From: Syngnathus acus
Lineage: Eukaryota; Chordata; Actinopteri; Syngnathiformes; Syngnathidae
Reading direction: 5' to 3'
Length of the DNA stretch: 64,000 nucleotides
NCBI RefSeq assembly: GCF_901709675.1
Contig: NC_051089.1
Location: forward strand, 13,813,976 to 13,877,975
Shown here piece by piece: positions 23,800 through 34,558 of this stretch. A model generated the notes under the pieces. It was not told where the DNA came from. It worked only from the letters and a program-made list of their open reading frames with translations, and searched no databases. Numbering within the stretch: the first letter of the stretch is position 1; every line of letters starts with the position of its first letter. Position numbers and translations under genes: made by a program.

Positions 23800-26150
23800 T
23801 ATTTTGGTTGACATCACATTTGCCAGTCAACAAAGTGATCACTGCATAATTCATTTTGACCCCATTCTTCATGTAACTCAATGAAAGGAAAAGTATAATT
23901 TTGATCCAAAACTAAGTGCAATTTCAGATGTGCTTAAAACTTCCACTGTTTTTTTAAAGCCTCTTACTAAGCTATGGATGAAACAACTTCATTAATTAAA
24001 CCTATGAAAACAAAGTGATAATCCCACCCAACTCTTAAATGCCATCTTCCCAAAAGTATTCATTAAAAAGGATTTAAATGGATTTTTACAGCTTCCAAAG
24101 ACACACTTCCTTCAAACCATCCATGCAAGTCAAAGTTTAGAGTTACTTTTGAGAAACACAGGTAATTAATACAGCTAAGCTTCTCTAGCCCACAATGAAA
24201 CACAATGTATACATGAGACTAGGAGGAACACTAGTCTATGTGCATTCCCAAAATTCACACCAAAGCTCTATTTTAAACGCACGTTTTGTTTTCTGCGCAT
24301 GCCACCATTGGTTTTGAGCCAAGAGGGTCCATCATCACCTCTGCTAAGAAATTTACAAGGCAACATAGTCACAGGATGAAGATGGAGAGCTCAATTTAGA
24401 GCCAAGTGGCTGGCTACTTGTGGGGGCAACCAAATAATCTCAGCAAAAACTAGAGATACAAAAAAACATTTGACATAATCAGTTGAGTTGTGGTCAAGCT
24501 GTGCCATTTCTTGCATCCCCTACATTTACATACTTGAATCCATGACCCCACTACCACCATGGTAGTTTGCGGCCAGAACGGACGGGTGCGTGACAAAGCG
24601 CTGGCCCCGAAACACTGCCCCGCAAGGCCAGGAATGCGCTGGCACTGGCGGGGGGGTGCAAGAGGGGTCCACTGATTCAGACATCATTGGATTAGAGCTT
24701 CATTATTGAGTCCCTTGTCAGTCTGCAACAAAAAGCACCCCACCGGCCAACAATGGCTAATAAAAACTGCACCCTTTATAACTCCCAACCACTCCTGACA
24801 TCTTCTTTTGAAGGCAGATGAAAGTATTTACTTGTCAACTGAATTAACTGCTGTCCAGGAATTAACAGCAGTGTCAAAACCAACCGAGACTATCATGCGT
24901 TCACACCTGCTTAATTAATGCTAAGCTTGTTTTTATTTAGATGAGCACTTCACGACTGTATTGCACAGCATATGGCATAAACAGATTGCAGTGCATACTA
25001 TATTTCAGTCTGTTATGATGTCCGAATATAGTGCAGGTGCTCATTTTAGAGTACTCTGGGTGCTTAAGGTGTAAACATAGAGAAAGGAAATTTAACAATG
25101 TTAAGTTAAAGTCAAGTATAAGTTGCAGTCGTCAAAAGATGCATAATAAAGAAGAAAATAACTTTTAAAAGTCGCTCCTAAATACAAGTTGTTTGGGGGA
25201 AATAAACTTCTGTATGAACTGGCACCACAACAGTTGGACTAATAAAGCAGAGAACTTTCAGAACAAAACTAAACCTTGAAAGTGATTTTAAACATGTAAA
25301 TTCTTTCACTTTGCATCAATGTGAGTAATAAACAGTATAAAAAGGTTGACCGGCCATTACGAGTTTTCTTTGTGGTTTATGTAGGTATCCAGTTTTGTGC
25401 TTTCACTCAAATCTAGTCTGATTTGTATTGAACCTATCAAAATATTTGTTCAAAGAGGTCAACGACGCAGCAAATCAGCACCCATCACAATCTGATTACG
25501 AAAGTATTCTTACACACTTAATTCTGCACGGCACCATATGGTCCTGATTCTAAAAGTGAGTTAGTACAAATATAGTCCTTGAGTTGGCAGTAATCCTTGA
25601 ATTCAAGAGCGGGATAAAAAGCATACTAAATTGAAGGTGCCCTCTGCCCAGTTCATCTCTGGGAAATAATATACATCTATTATATCTATATATGTAACCA
25701 ATGTCAACCATGGAGGTCGCAAAATAAAAGAGTAGTTCCGGTCACAAGAGACAAGTTAAACTGCTGTCATCAATGTTCATCTCCCGGTGTTCTAGATGAG
25801 GCACTTCATTAAATATCAGTTGGTAGCAGGTGGCTCGACCCGACTCCATTACTGGGCCACCACAGCAGAACCTCTGCCATTGGCCCCTCCGCCCTACCCC
25901 CACTCTAAACACCTCCCTCGAGTCTCATATGACATCTGTGTCTCAGGGTCCTGTGATGGAATGCTGCTCGCCTGCTATTCCTCCGCAGGTGCTCCCTGCT
26001 AGCTGCCATCCATTTTGCAGCCATGCTGGTGCTGTTCATGAGTGACCTGCCACGGGCTGGGAGCAAGCAGGGGTGACAAAAGCAGGCGCGATCAAGCCGT
26101 GAATCCCAGTGGTTCACTGCCTATCACAAAAACATCAGGCCAAGTAAAAA
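23800..26150. other. Noncoding DNA, one GC-rich island at about 24555-24660
   Basis: No exon or named repeat was recognised. The patch near 24555-24660 (AGAACGGACGGGTGCGTGAC, GCCCCGCAAGGCCAGGAATG) is much richer in G and C than its surroundings but carries no convincing open frame or splice pair. Confidence 0.4.
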
Positions 26151-26157
26151 TCCTCAC

Positions 26158-26300
26158 CTGCAGCAGGTTCTGGCTCTGTTTTCGTCTGCTTATCATTTCA
26201 CCAAGATCACCCTGCTCTTCCTCCTTCATATCAGTCACAGGAAGGTCATATCTGCATTGCAAGGACTCAAGTGACTGTTTCATCAAAGAGGTTGCCTCTC
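26158..26300 (-). CDS. Candidate coding exon 2 of a minus-strand gene
   Basis: The minus strand shows an acceptor ...CAGAGTTTAG, a 143-base open segment and a strong donor CTGCAG/GTGAGG. Read in phase 1, the 47 full codons include LMKQSLESLQCRYDLPVTD and EMISRRKQSQNLLQ: charged, helix-prone, with one cysteine. The upstream exon at 33072-33165 ends in phase 1 with a G that would complete a GGA glycine codon here, so the two fit. The exon itself ends in phase 0. I do not recognise the family. The match in phase could be luck (one in three). Confidence 0.4.
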
Positions 26301-27254
26301 CTAAACTCTGTCTAACAAAGACTGAAACCCAGATGCATCGTATGAGTATTCGTAGTGGTAAGAGAGTGCTAGCGCCACATGGAACAACAGAAATTGTCCT
26401 GAGCAAGTACTGAGCCATTTGAATTCTGTATAATTCTCACAGCACTGTAAAGTCTTTATTCAGACTATTAAAACTGTCACATAGATGATATTCTTACCCA
26501 AAGGTCAAGGTTTCTAATCCACATTAGGAAATGAGCCCCCGAGTGAAGGGAAGGCATGTAATCTTATCTGGCCGTTATCAGCATTGTGCAAGAAAAAAAA
26601 CACATGCAACCACCAAAGCCAGAAGTGGTTTAGTCTGACTGCAAAAAAGGCACAAGCAAAATGACAAATCCACAAGCAGCTCCTTCATAATTCTGTAATC
26701 CGTACAGAAAGCCCACATACTATGTCCCTTGTGGCTTGATATTTCCCTTACAAGTGAAAAGTACTTGTACTGGATTTCACATTTCAAGGGGCAATTATAA
26801 TTTTCTGGCCTGTCTCAACTTTTACTTCACATAAACATTTGAGCACAAAAGAAATGCCATCACGTTTCACTGTGCTGCTGTTCAACTGGGAAGAAAGACA
26901 CAAAAGCAGACTCAAAAGAGAGGACCGATTGCATGACACCATGGCAGTGAAAGAAAGACGCTAATTTCACATTTTGAGCTAGCTCTCGACCTCTGTCAGC
27001 TTTAGATGAGCTCAGAGTTGAGATGAGACTGGCTCAGTGCAGTCAGTGGAGCCAGAGCCAAGGGGTGATCCCAACAAGCACAAAGAAACCTCTATATAAC
27101 ACTCCACTGCTCAAACAGCCGTTTCAGCTCCAATCTAGCCGCAGAAACAGGGGTTAATACTACTACAGCAGGAGGGGGAGTATAAATTAATACAGGAAAT
27201 TTAGGAAACAAGTTGATGAAGGCATCAGGAATTGCTGATGCCTCTGAATCGGGT

Positions 27255-27360
27255 ATGTCCAGCTCTGGTCTTCAAGGGTCACCGTCCTGCCTGTTTTCCA
27301 TGTTTCCCTTTGGCAACACAGCCAGTTCAAATGATCGGATCGTCAGCAAGCTCTAAGATC
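27255..27360. mobile_element. Fish repeat fragment (GTCCAGCTCTGGTCTTCAAGGG type)
   Basis: The order TGTCCAGCTCTGGTCTTCAA, GGGTCACCGTCCTGCCTGTT, TTCCATGTTTCCC, AACACAGCCAGTTCAAATGA and CAGCAAGCTCT follows a common teleost repeat (typical form: GGGTGTCCAACTCCGGTCCT...CCTGCATGTTTTCCATGTTTC...). It is probably non-autonomous hAT-like. The ends are eroded. Confidence 0.65.
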
Positions 27361-28185
27361 TTGATTAAATAAGCTATGGAGGAAATACCCCAACCTCAAA
27401 GAGAATGAATTAAATGAGGAATCATGATTGGAGTTCAGGAAACTTGTATTAAAAGGGGTAGTCACAATGTGGAAATGTGGTCACACTATCTTAGGCATGA
27501 TTCAGTAAAGGGGAAACCAGGCTATAATTTATGTGAGGCCCATAAAAAAAAATAAAAAAATCTATGCTCTGATCTAGAAATCAAAATTCTTAACAGACCA
27601 ACCAAAACCACATGACCAGCAAATTACTCCCGTGTCGTAATCTGTCATTTGGCCTGATTCTAAATAAAGTCGTTTATAGGCAAATTCAAAAACACATAGG
27701 TTTGTGAAGACCGTTCAACCCGCTTTTTCCAAATAAAATGAGCACAAAAACTTTTGAATCTAATCTTTGCTACATGTTAACTGACACACACTGTTGCAAA
27801 AATAATCATTTCAAGTCATGGAGGGAACATCTGTTCATGCCCAGATGTGGAACATCGGTTTGTATAAAAAGTCCCAAACAGCCATCCATGTCTAGAGTTG
27901 CCAAGAGCCACAGGCCGGGCACAAGACGATGGCAGCCGGCTAGATTAAGCGGCGCCCACAATCGACTCTCTGTGACTAGGAGCCTCCACACCCTTCCAGC
28001 GCATGAAGAGCTCCTTTGACCGACCGAGCCTGAGACTCACCCTGTGTAACATAGTTGATGCTGTACTGAATGTGTTGAGCTTTTGATGGGTAGGAAATCA
28101 ATTAGTTCATAAAATCACTATCTGGAATGTTGTCTGATTCTGCCACTGCATTTATAAGCGCAAGTTAATCAACAGCTGCACTTCA

Positions 28186-28311
28186 TCACAAAACCACCCC
28201 GTTGAGAAGACCTTCGAGGGAATTCATCACATCCTGGACGTCCTCCAAAACGACAGCAGAGAATAAATTTATATCTGAGAGCTGCAGGATGCTGGCACTC
28301 CAGCAGGTACG
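28186..28311 (-). CDS. Candidate terminal exon or coding fragment
   Basis: After a branch-like CTGATTAAT and the acceptor TTTGATTGCAG, the minus strand is open for 41 codons with coding-like codon use (SASILQLSDINLFSAVVLED, then a short run to NGVVL) and ends at a TGA followed by another TGA. It would be a last exon in phase 0, which does not fit the phase-1 end of the exon at 33072-33165, so it is either a separate transcript, an alternative end needing a missing exon, or chance. Confidence 0.25.
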   Translation of the reverse strand, partial: RTCWSASILQLSDINLFSAVVLEDVQDVMNSLEGLLNGVVL

Positions 28312-29589
28312 CTGCAATCAAATGAGGGTTATTAATCAGTTAAGATGCCATAATTTGTGACCTCGGCGGCTGCCAAGACGAAGTCTCGCCACCTCACTAT
28401 TGCATTAACCTTAACTGCATTTTTAGCTCCCAATGAAATGATGATCAGGGCAAGTGTTGCCAAACTACTGAGACATAAATGGTGCATGTGATCTATTTTA
28501 GATTGAACTGCTAGCATCATTGCTTACTGGAAGCACGTTGTGCTATAGTAGCACTAGCTCAACTTCTTCAAGAATGCAATCGAGTATAATACCGATGCCG
28601 ACACACTATGTGAAGACAAAGTTGAACAAACACGAAGGAATGTCCAAATCAAACGGACTCCTTTCCAACACAAGCAACCCACTGGATACTGACTTACTAC
28701 AGGCTTCAGGACAAAAGCATCACGTGGTGTTTATCACAGCAGCACAGAAGCTGAAGTACACGGCAATGAAAAGACAGTAAAAAAATCAAAGCCCGATTTC
28801 AAACTCCTCTTTGTGTATGCTTTGCTTGTTGGGCTACCACACCTGTCAGCCAGCTCCAAGGAAGCCTCTTTTCCCAGAAGTCATTAAGCCTCAACATTAC
28901 TCAATCACAGCAGAACAAGAAAGCCTGGTAAAAGCACAACAGGAGCCATGAGAATACAATTAAAAAGTAATGCAATTTAGAAAAAGGCAAAAGAGGGGGA
29001 AAAAAAAGTGAGACTTCCAAATAAATATATATCACATGTGCAAGAATGTAAAAAATGTTGCACTCCTCGGGTTACAATAAAGTCTGGGAGAAGTCATACT
29101 GGGAACCTCCAACAGCTTTATGGCATCTTGGCAGTGTTTGGCTTTTTTCAAGCTCCCTTGTTAAGTTTGTCTGGACTTAGAACAGCAAACAAAGAAGTCA
29201 TCACCAATAGCAGCTCACCACAGCTCTATATATATATATAGCCAAAGAATTACAATATCATTGGCAGGAAAAACAACCTATGTCCTGTGTCCCATGTGTA
29301 CTCCCCTTTAGTAGCCACTTTTAAGATTTCGACAGAACTACTGGACCAAGACCTGCTACAAACAAGGCTCATTTGTCCAGCTGAGTCACAGCTTCTTCTG
29401 CAAGTTTTGAGAAGTCCATTACTTCCAATGTGCAAATAAGGTCTTGGCTGAAGTTGAACATGTACAAAAGTTTTTAACAAGATTAATTTACAAGCAAATG
29501 AGTCAACACAAGTGCATTGTTGGATGAACTAAAAGTCTATTTACTGTGCCACAATAGGCAACTGAAAGTTTAATTTGTGAAATCCCATC

Positions 29590-31060
29590 TAGACTTAGAC
29601 TTAGACAGAACTTTATTGTCATTTTGTCAACACTAGGTGTACACAAAACGAAATTTCGTTGCATACGGCTTTCAACAATGTAGTGGCATTTCGGCTGGTT
29701 AAGAAGTGACATTCTATATAAAAATATGAAATAAGATAATTATAAAGTACAAAGTGCAGCAGTGATAAAGTATGTAAACAGTGCAGGAGACAAAAGCAGT
29801 ATTTACAAGTGTGCAGAGGAATGCTACGTTTGAATGTTCAACAGTCTGACGACAGCAGGGAAAAAACTATTGCAGAACCTGGTGGACCTGCAGCGGATGC
29901 TGCGAAACCTCTTCCCAGAGGGCAGCAGGGAGAACAGTCCATGGTGGGGGTGTGATGGGTCACTGATAATATTACGGGCTCGGGACACGCAGCGCTGGGA
30001 TGACAAGTCCTGAATGGAGGGAAGAGGAGCCCCGATGATCCTCTCTGCTGTCCTCACCACTCTCCTCAGGTTCTTCCAATCGGAGGCGCTGCAACCTCCA
30101 CACCACACCGAGAGACAGCTTGTCAGAATGCTCTCTATGGTGCTTCGGTAGAACGTCCTCATGATGGGTGGGGGCAGGTGGGCTGTCCTCATCCTCCGCA
30201 GGAAGTACAAGCGCTTCTGTGCCCTCTTGACCAGTGCTGTGGTGTTCACAGTCCAGGTGAGGTCGTCTGTGATGTGGACTCCCAGGAATTTAGTGCTGCT
30301 GACCACCTCCACAGCTGAGCTGTTGATGATCAGTGGAGCGTGGTGAGGCTGGTTCTTCCTGAAGTCGACGATGATCTCCTTCGTCTTCTCCACATTCAGG
30401 ATCAGGCTATTTTCTCTGCACCAGCCCACCAACTGCTCCACCTCCTCTCTGTAGTCCAGGTCGTTGTTGTCCCTGATGAGGCCCACCACCGTTGTGTCGT
30501 CTGCAAACTTCACGATGTGATTGGTGGTGAACCTGGGGGCGCAGTCGTGTGTCATCAGGGTGAACAGCAGGGGGCTCAGGACGCAGCCCTGAGGGGAGCC
30601 TGTGCTGAGGGTGATGACATCTGAGGTGTTCTGTCCGACCCGGACTGACTGAGGTCTGTTGGTGAGGAAGTCTAGCAGCCAGTTCCGAAGGGGGGTGCTG
30701 AAGCCCAGGTGTTCCAGTTTTTCCACCAGATGTTGTGGAATGATGGTGTTAAACGCTGAGCTGAAGTCCAGGAACAGCAACCGCACGTGGGTGTTCCTCT
30801 CCTCCAGGTGAGCCAGGCTCAGGTGAAGAACGGAGGAGATGGCATCCTCAGTGGAGCGGTTCTGCCGGTAGGCAAACTGGAACGGATCGAATGTTGGGGG
30901 GAGTCTGGAGACGATGTGATCTTTGAGCAGCCTTTCGAAGCACTTCATCATGATGGGAGTCAGTGCCACAGGTCTGTAGTCATCCCATGAGGTGATTTGA
31001 GGTTTCTTCGGCACCGGAATGATGGAGGCAGCCTTGAAGCACACTAACCCCCCAACAGAA
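29590..31060 (-). mobile_element. 5'-truncated CR1/Rex1-like LINE with its 3' tail
   Basis: The copy is read on the minus strand from about 31060 to about 29590. It holds the 3' part of ORF2, a 3' untranslated region of about 230 bases and a short tail of GTCTAA units (plus strand AGACTTAGACTTAGAC at about 29591-29607). Everything 5' of reverse-transcriptase motif 0, including the endonuclease domain, is absent, the usual outcome of incomplete target-primed reverse transcription. Related tails occur near 34.5, 40.8 and 48.3 kb. The clade name is from motif style, not a search. Confidence 0.85.
29824..31044 (-). CDS. LINE reverse transcriptase, C-terminal 406 residues, uninterrupted
   Basis: The frame encodes the reverse transcriptase of a non-LTR retrotransposon. 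Visible motifs in order: [10 protein letters not shown] near residue 5-14, [18 protein letters not shown] at 22-39, [13 protein letters not shown] at 57-69, [12 protein letters not shown] at 92-103 with the first catalytic aspartate, [13 protein letters not shown] at 149-161, and the FADD catalytic box at 180-183 followed by TTVVG, then [12 protein letters not shown] in the thumb region. The rest is the C-terminal region typical of CR1/Rex1-like ORF2. Full proteins of this class are around 900-1,000 residues, so the endonuclease half is missing and the copy cannot move by itself. No stop or frameshift over 406 codons indicates a young copy. The first codon is GTG inside the truncated gene, not a true start. 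Confidence 0.9.
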   Translation of the reverse strand: MCFKAASIIPVPKKPQITSWDDYRPVALTPIMMKCFERLLKDHIVSRLPPTFDPFQFAYRQNRSTEDAISSVLHLSLAHLEERNTHVRLLFLDFSSAFNTIIPQHLVEKLEHLGFSTPLRNWLLDFLTNRPQSVRVGQNTSDVITLSTGSPQGCVLSPLLFTLMTHDCAPRFTTNHIVKFADDTTVVGLIRDNNDLDYREEVEQLVGWCRENSLILNVEKTKEIIVDFRKNQPHHAPLIINSSAVEVVSSTKFLGVHITDDLTWTVNTTALVKRAQKRLYFLRRMRTAHLPPPIMRTFYRSTIESILTSCLSVWCGGCSASDWKNLRRVVRTAERIIGAPLPSIQDLSSQRCVSRARNIISDPSHPHHGLFSLLPSGKRFRSIRCRSTRFCNSFFPAVVRLLNIQT

Positions 31061-31485
31061 GCACCAGCTGACGTGACGCCATCTATTCAGGAGATATTGA
31101 TCTGCATTTCCCAACCATTACACACCATAGACTGTGACAGTCAGTGCAAATTATTTCAATAATTGCTGTTAATTTGACCACCCCACAAAGCCTTTCAAGC
31201 ACAGACTTCATAGCTATAATAGTGGCAGTAGCGTCTATGTTTCACCATGATAGCGGGGACATTCTTACTCCACCTCGAACGTCAATAGCACTGAGCAGCA
31301 TCATATTCACTTTCTCTACTATGAAAGAGCCCCAAAACAAATGTCCAATGGGAAGGGGGATTCATTAGCAGGGCAAATAAATCAAACACTTGGCAAAGTA
31401 CACAGTTATCCAAATGTCAAGATAGAGATCATTAGGACTTTCTGCAAACCCTAAGACTATAAATAAATAATCACTAAACAGTATA

Positions 31486-31548
31486 CAGTGTTCCCTTGCT
31501 ATCTCATGGTTCACCTTTCACAGCATCGCTGTTTCACGGAATTTATTC
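31486..31548. mobile_element. Remnant of a GTTCCCTTGCTAT-type DNA element
   Basis: ACAGTGTTCCCTTGCTATCT, ATGGTTCACCTTTCACAGCA and TCGCTGTTTCACGGAATTT match the widespread vertebrate repeat that reads CAGTGTTCCCTCGCTATATCGCGGTTCACC...TCGCTGTTTCGCGGATTTT, probably a mariner-type miniature element. Only one end is present. Confidence 0.5.
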
Positions 31549-31577
31549 GGGGGGGGGGGGGGTTAGGGTTAGGGTTA
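31549..31577. repeat. G-run followed by telomere-type TTAGGG repeats
   Basis: Fourteen consecutive Gs are followed by TTAGGGTTAGGGTTA. This is a very short interstitial telomere-like tract with G-quadruplex potential on the plus strand. Length in the true genome may differ because such runs assemble poorly. Confidence 0.8.
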
Positions 31578-31599
31578 TCAGTCATCAGTGCCAATGAAA

Positions 31600-33065
31600 A
31601 CAACAGTTGTTTGAGAAGTCTGCAGGCCATGTTACATCGAAGGTGGTCTGTGTTATAATAACACCTTGTGCAGTGCTGTGTAAAGGCAGAAAGGGTGGCC
31701 AAATGTTTACGCATTTCAGCAAGTTATTTGCATTGTCCGCTGGGAGACGATCAGCACACAAGTCAGTCCCAGTTGGATTACAGAGATAAGATAGGGCCTA
31801 AGTGGATTTTACACTGCCAGCAGCAATTTGTTTACAAAAGCCAAACTTTTCGTGGAATGTTACATCTTGCAGGGAAGGGCAAAGGGAGAAGGCGAAAGAA
31901 TAGTAGCCACATTTCAACGGACTAGGCAGAGCAATCCATTGAACCTGTACCTGACCCAAGGGGACAAACTTGACTACAACATGGCCAACTTGAAGGTAAC
32001 ATCTGGTGACTATGGTTAAAAACTTCCAAGGATACGCGTTGTGAATAAACTGATATTTTGAAGGGGAGGTGGGGTACCCCATAATTAGTAATTTGATACT
32101 CCTTCGCTGCGTGTGGGTCCCAGTCCAATTCTCTGGAATCAATCAAACCTCCCAAAGGAACTCCCGGTCCCCCTAATCTCTTGGTTTTATTACTTTCCAG
32201 ACAGTCAGCCTGTTTCACCCTACCCCCATCTACCTCTTTTGTATGTGTCTCCTACCAAACCAAGGAGGGGCTTTTTTCCACACACACCCTCTCTCTCCCT
32301 TTTTTCTCTCCCTTTTTTCTCTCCCTTTCCACCACTGCAGAGCTCCTCATGGAGGAGAGGGTCTTTCATCATGCTTCATACGCAAGCAGAGACCCGTCAA
32401 TCCCTTTTGCAACACACAACCTTGGTCAAGCCCTGTAGTTATTTTCCCCCAAATAAATGCTGACTAAACAGTCAAGATGAGGTCTGTGATAGACTCCAAA
32501 CGCGCATTTTCTATCATTACGCTTAAAATGGCAACAGATTGCCAACAGTGACTTGAGCTCAGGCTGCAATCAATAGCTGCTCTCTGATGTCTAACAATGA
32601 AAAGAGGGGGGTAGTGACATTTCCCACAACAGAACACCACCAGTTGGACTGATGGTGAAAAGCTAATGAATTGCGAATGTGTTTATCCATCAGCTAAACG
32701 TGTATTGACACCCAGGTAATGAGATGTCTACTGGACTGATGGTGGCGCTTCCCTCTCTTAAAAGCCCCCCATTTGCATAGAGGCCAACACATTCATGTGC
32801 ACTAAACACGTGTTTATCTTGCATTCACATTCAAAACATCAATTTTGGAGGAGGATTTGGAAGACATTGCATTCAAATGTAGAATGGAACAAGTCTACTT
32901 TTAAACTTGTCAAGATGGTGAAAGGCTCCATGACATGAACGCAATACAATCAGCTGCGATAGGAGCTTTTGGAAAACAAATGGAGAGTTGTCCGTTCCTC
33001 TCGGCATGTCACGATGAAACTTTTCACAGTCCGGGATGGCAAAACGCAATAAGATACGAAGAGAC
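31600..33065. other. Presumed first intron, noncoding
   Basis: Nothing coding is supported on either strand. It lies directly downstream (minus strand) of the donor at 33071 and would be the 5' part of intron 1 of the gene starting near 33.6 kb. An octamer-type ATTTGCAT at about 32771 and several E-box and TAAT cores are present, as in many introns. Confidence 0.4.
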
Positions 33066-33071
33066 GTGTAC

Positions 33072-33165
33072 CTTTGTCAACATGCTTGGCCGCCGTGCTC
33101 CCCGTGCACAGAAAGGTAAGACAGAAGTGGAGAGAGAGGAGCAACAGAGCTCCCCGCTCGGCCAT
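33072..33165 (-). CDS. First coding exon with signal peptide, secreted or type I membrane protein
   Basis: On the minus strand an ATG at 33165-33163 in a good context (GTGATGG) opens 31 codons plus one base, ending at a donor ACAAAG/GTACAC. The peptide has a classic signal: a basic n-region (MAERG), a hydrophobic core (ALLLLSLHFCLTFLC) and a likely cleavage after TGSTA, leaving a short mature start AKHVDK. The exon ends in phase 1. A CpG-rich block with promoter boxes lies just upstream. Family unknown: small secreted proteins of the TAFA type and many receptors have first exons built like this, but the next conserved exon is not in view. The exon call is fairly safe, the name is not. Confidence 0.6.
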
Positions 33166-33760
33166 CACTTTTCACAAATAAATGTTGGTAGACTTTCAAA
33201 AATCCCGGTTTTGAATGAAATCCTTTTCCCAAAACAAAAGAAAAAAGAAAAAAAAAGTTCAAATCGGCAAACCGCAAAGACGCATGCGGAGCCAGGTACT
33301 TAGAAAAGAGTCCGGGAAAAACATGAAGCTGGGAAACAGAGCGCCGCAGGTTATGCACACTCTTTTCGCAACTTGGTTGAGGCAGAGGTCGGAAGAAAAA
33401 ACACTCATCAATCCATGACTAGGGAGGCGCAGAGCAATGAAGAGCAAAGCCGGCGAGGGCCGTCCAACGCGCTGACGTCTCCACTCCAGTGTCCACCGCG
33501 TGCACAAAACGAAAAAGAGCTAGTAAATGGGGAAATGATATCCAAGCAGAAAGGCAAATATTGGCCGGAGCCAGCTCGCCGCTTACGGTGGGGACGAGAG
33601 CGTGAGGGAGCAGCGTGGTGGAGCCTGGAAGGGGAGGGGAGCGGAGCGGAGGGGGGCTGGAACTCCATTGGCTCCCCGGAAAACGGGGCGTGGAGTCTCG
33701 TGGACGTTTGGATCCTGGCGGCTTGTTCAGGAAACCACGAAAATGTGGTGAGGAGTTTTT
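33166..33760 (-). promoter_or_regulatory. CpG-rich promoter and 5' UTR of the minus-strand gene
   Basis: GC and CpG content rise sharply between about 33420 and 33730 compared with the AT-rich surroundings. On the minus strand a GC-box-like CCACGCCCC (33684-33692) and a CCAAT box (33667-33671) lie in the right order for a start near 33.55-33.62 kb. There is no TATA box that I can assign, as usual for CpG promoters. The 5' UTR would be roughly 400-450 bases. Within it a long pyrimidine tract ends in GGGAAAAG/GATTTC (about 33215-33250), which could serve as an acceptor if upstream exons exist. Confidence 0.5.
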
Positions 33761-34139
33761 CTTTGGAATTCAATTCAGGGAACCCTCGGTTAAAACCGTT
33801 TTTTCTGTTTAAGTTCGTTTTGGCTATTGAAACTTAGTTGGGGGTTGTTGTTGATCTGGTTTGCTCGTTTTAATATATTTCTTAATCCTTTGTTTCAGTG
33901 TTTTCTGTAATAGTTAGGCATATTTGTTTTTTTTAAGAGTGAATTTGATGGCTGTGAGATTAAAGTTCACAAGTAACAAAAAAATAAGCTTAATATATTA
34001 GATATATTTTTAAAATTGTACTAGCAACTCAAAAAATGAACAAAAATCAACAAATTGTTATATAATCTTTCACAAAACCTTAAGTGCAATAAGTCTCAAC
34101 TCAAACATGTAATAAGCCTGATCACTTTGGACGTGCAAT

Positions 34140-34440
34140 ATATTTATACTTCAACCACCACAACTGTGCAGTTGCGCGGTGCAGTTGCGTGGTGCAGTTG
34201 CGCGGTCGGCGACGCGCTACGGTTGCGCCTTCGGCGGTGCGCTGCAGTTGCGCGATTGGACAAAAATGTGCAAATGAAAAAATGCTTAAAAAGGCGTTTT
34301 TGGGGGGGGGCTTGGAACGGATTATTATTTCCCCATTATTTGTAATGGGAAAATATGATTCGGAATTCGAACGATTCACTTCTCGAACAGCCTTCTGGAA
34401 CGGATTGCGTTCGAAAACCGAGGCTCCACTGTATATACAT
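34140..34440. mobile_element. Non-autonomous DNA element ending in ACAGTGGAGCCTCGG, with a GC-rich tandem core
   Basis: Read on the minus strand it starts TACAGTGGAGCCTCGGTTTT and continues GAACGCAATCCGTTCCAGAA and TAATCCGTTCCAAGCCCCCC, the usual order of a common vertebrate miniature element. Its far part holds three 13-bp units TGCAGTTGCGCGG (34167-34205, the middle one with one change) and more CGC-rich sequence up to 34257. The core is a striking GC-rich island inside AT-rich DNA but is repeat DNA, not a promoter. Confidence 0.6.
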
Positions 34441-34442
34441 AT

Positions 34443-34558
34443 ATAGTTTAACATCTATCATGTTTTTTTATATACTTTATAGTTTTATTTTGCACTGTTG
34501 GGCAGCTCTTATCCCATTATACTATGTATAATGACAATAAAAGGCATTCTGATTCTGC
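34443..34558 (+). mobile_element. LINE 3' end fragment (CR1/Rex1-like)
   Basis: TTTATTTTGCACTGTTGGGC, TCTTATCCCATTATACTATG and TATAATGACAATAAAAGGCA followed by TTCTGATTCTG follow the usual fish LINE 3' terminus (...TGTGTAATGACAATAAAGGCATTCTATTCTATTC...). Only the 3' untranslated end is present. Confidence 0.55.

Noticed and set aside
23696-23881. Tyrosine-rich minus-strand frame
   Set aside because: It is the translation of an AAT microsatellite.
30161-30990. Plus-strand frames opposite the LINE
   Set aside because: They are shadows of the minus-strand reverse-transcriptase frame.
33063-33115. Plus-strand donor CAGAAAG/GTAAGA with a short ATG frame
   Set aside because: It overlaps the minus-strand signal-peptide exon and has no acceptor or coherent upstream exon. 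The minus-strand reading explains the region better.
33373-33837. 154-codon plus-strand frame in the CpG block
   Set aside because: High GC removes stop codons on both strands. The promoter and signal-peptide evidence supports the minus strand.
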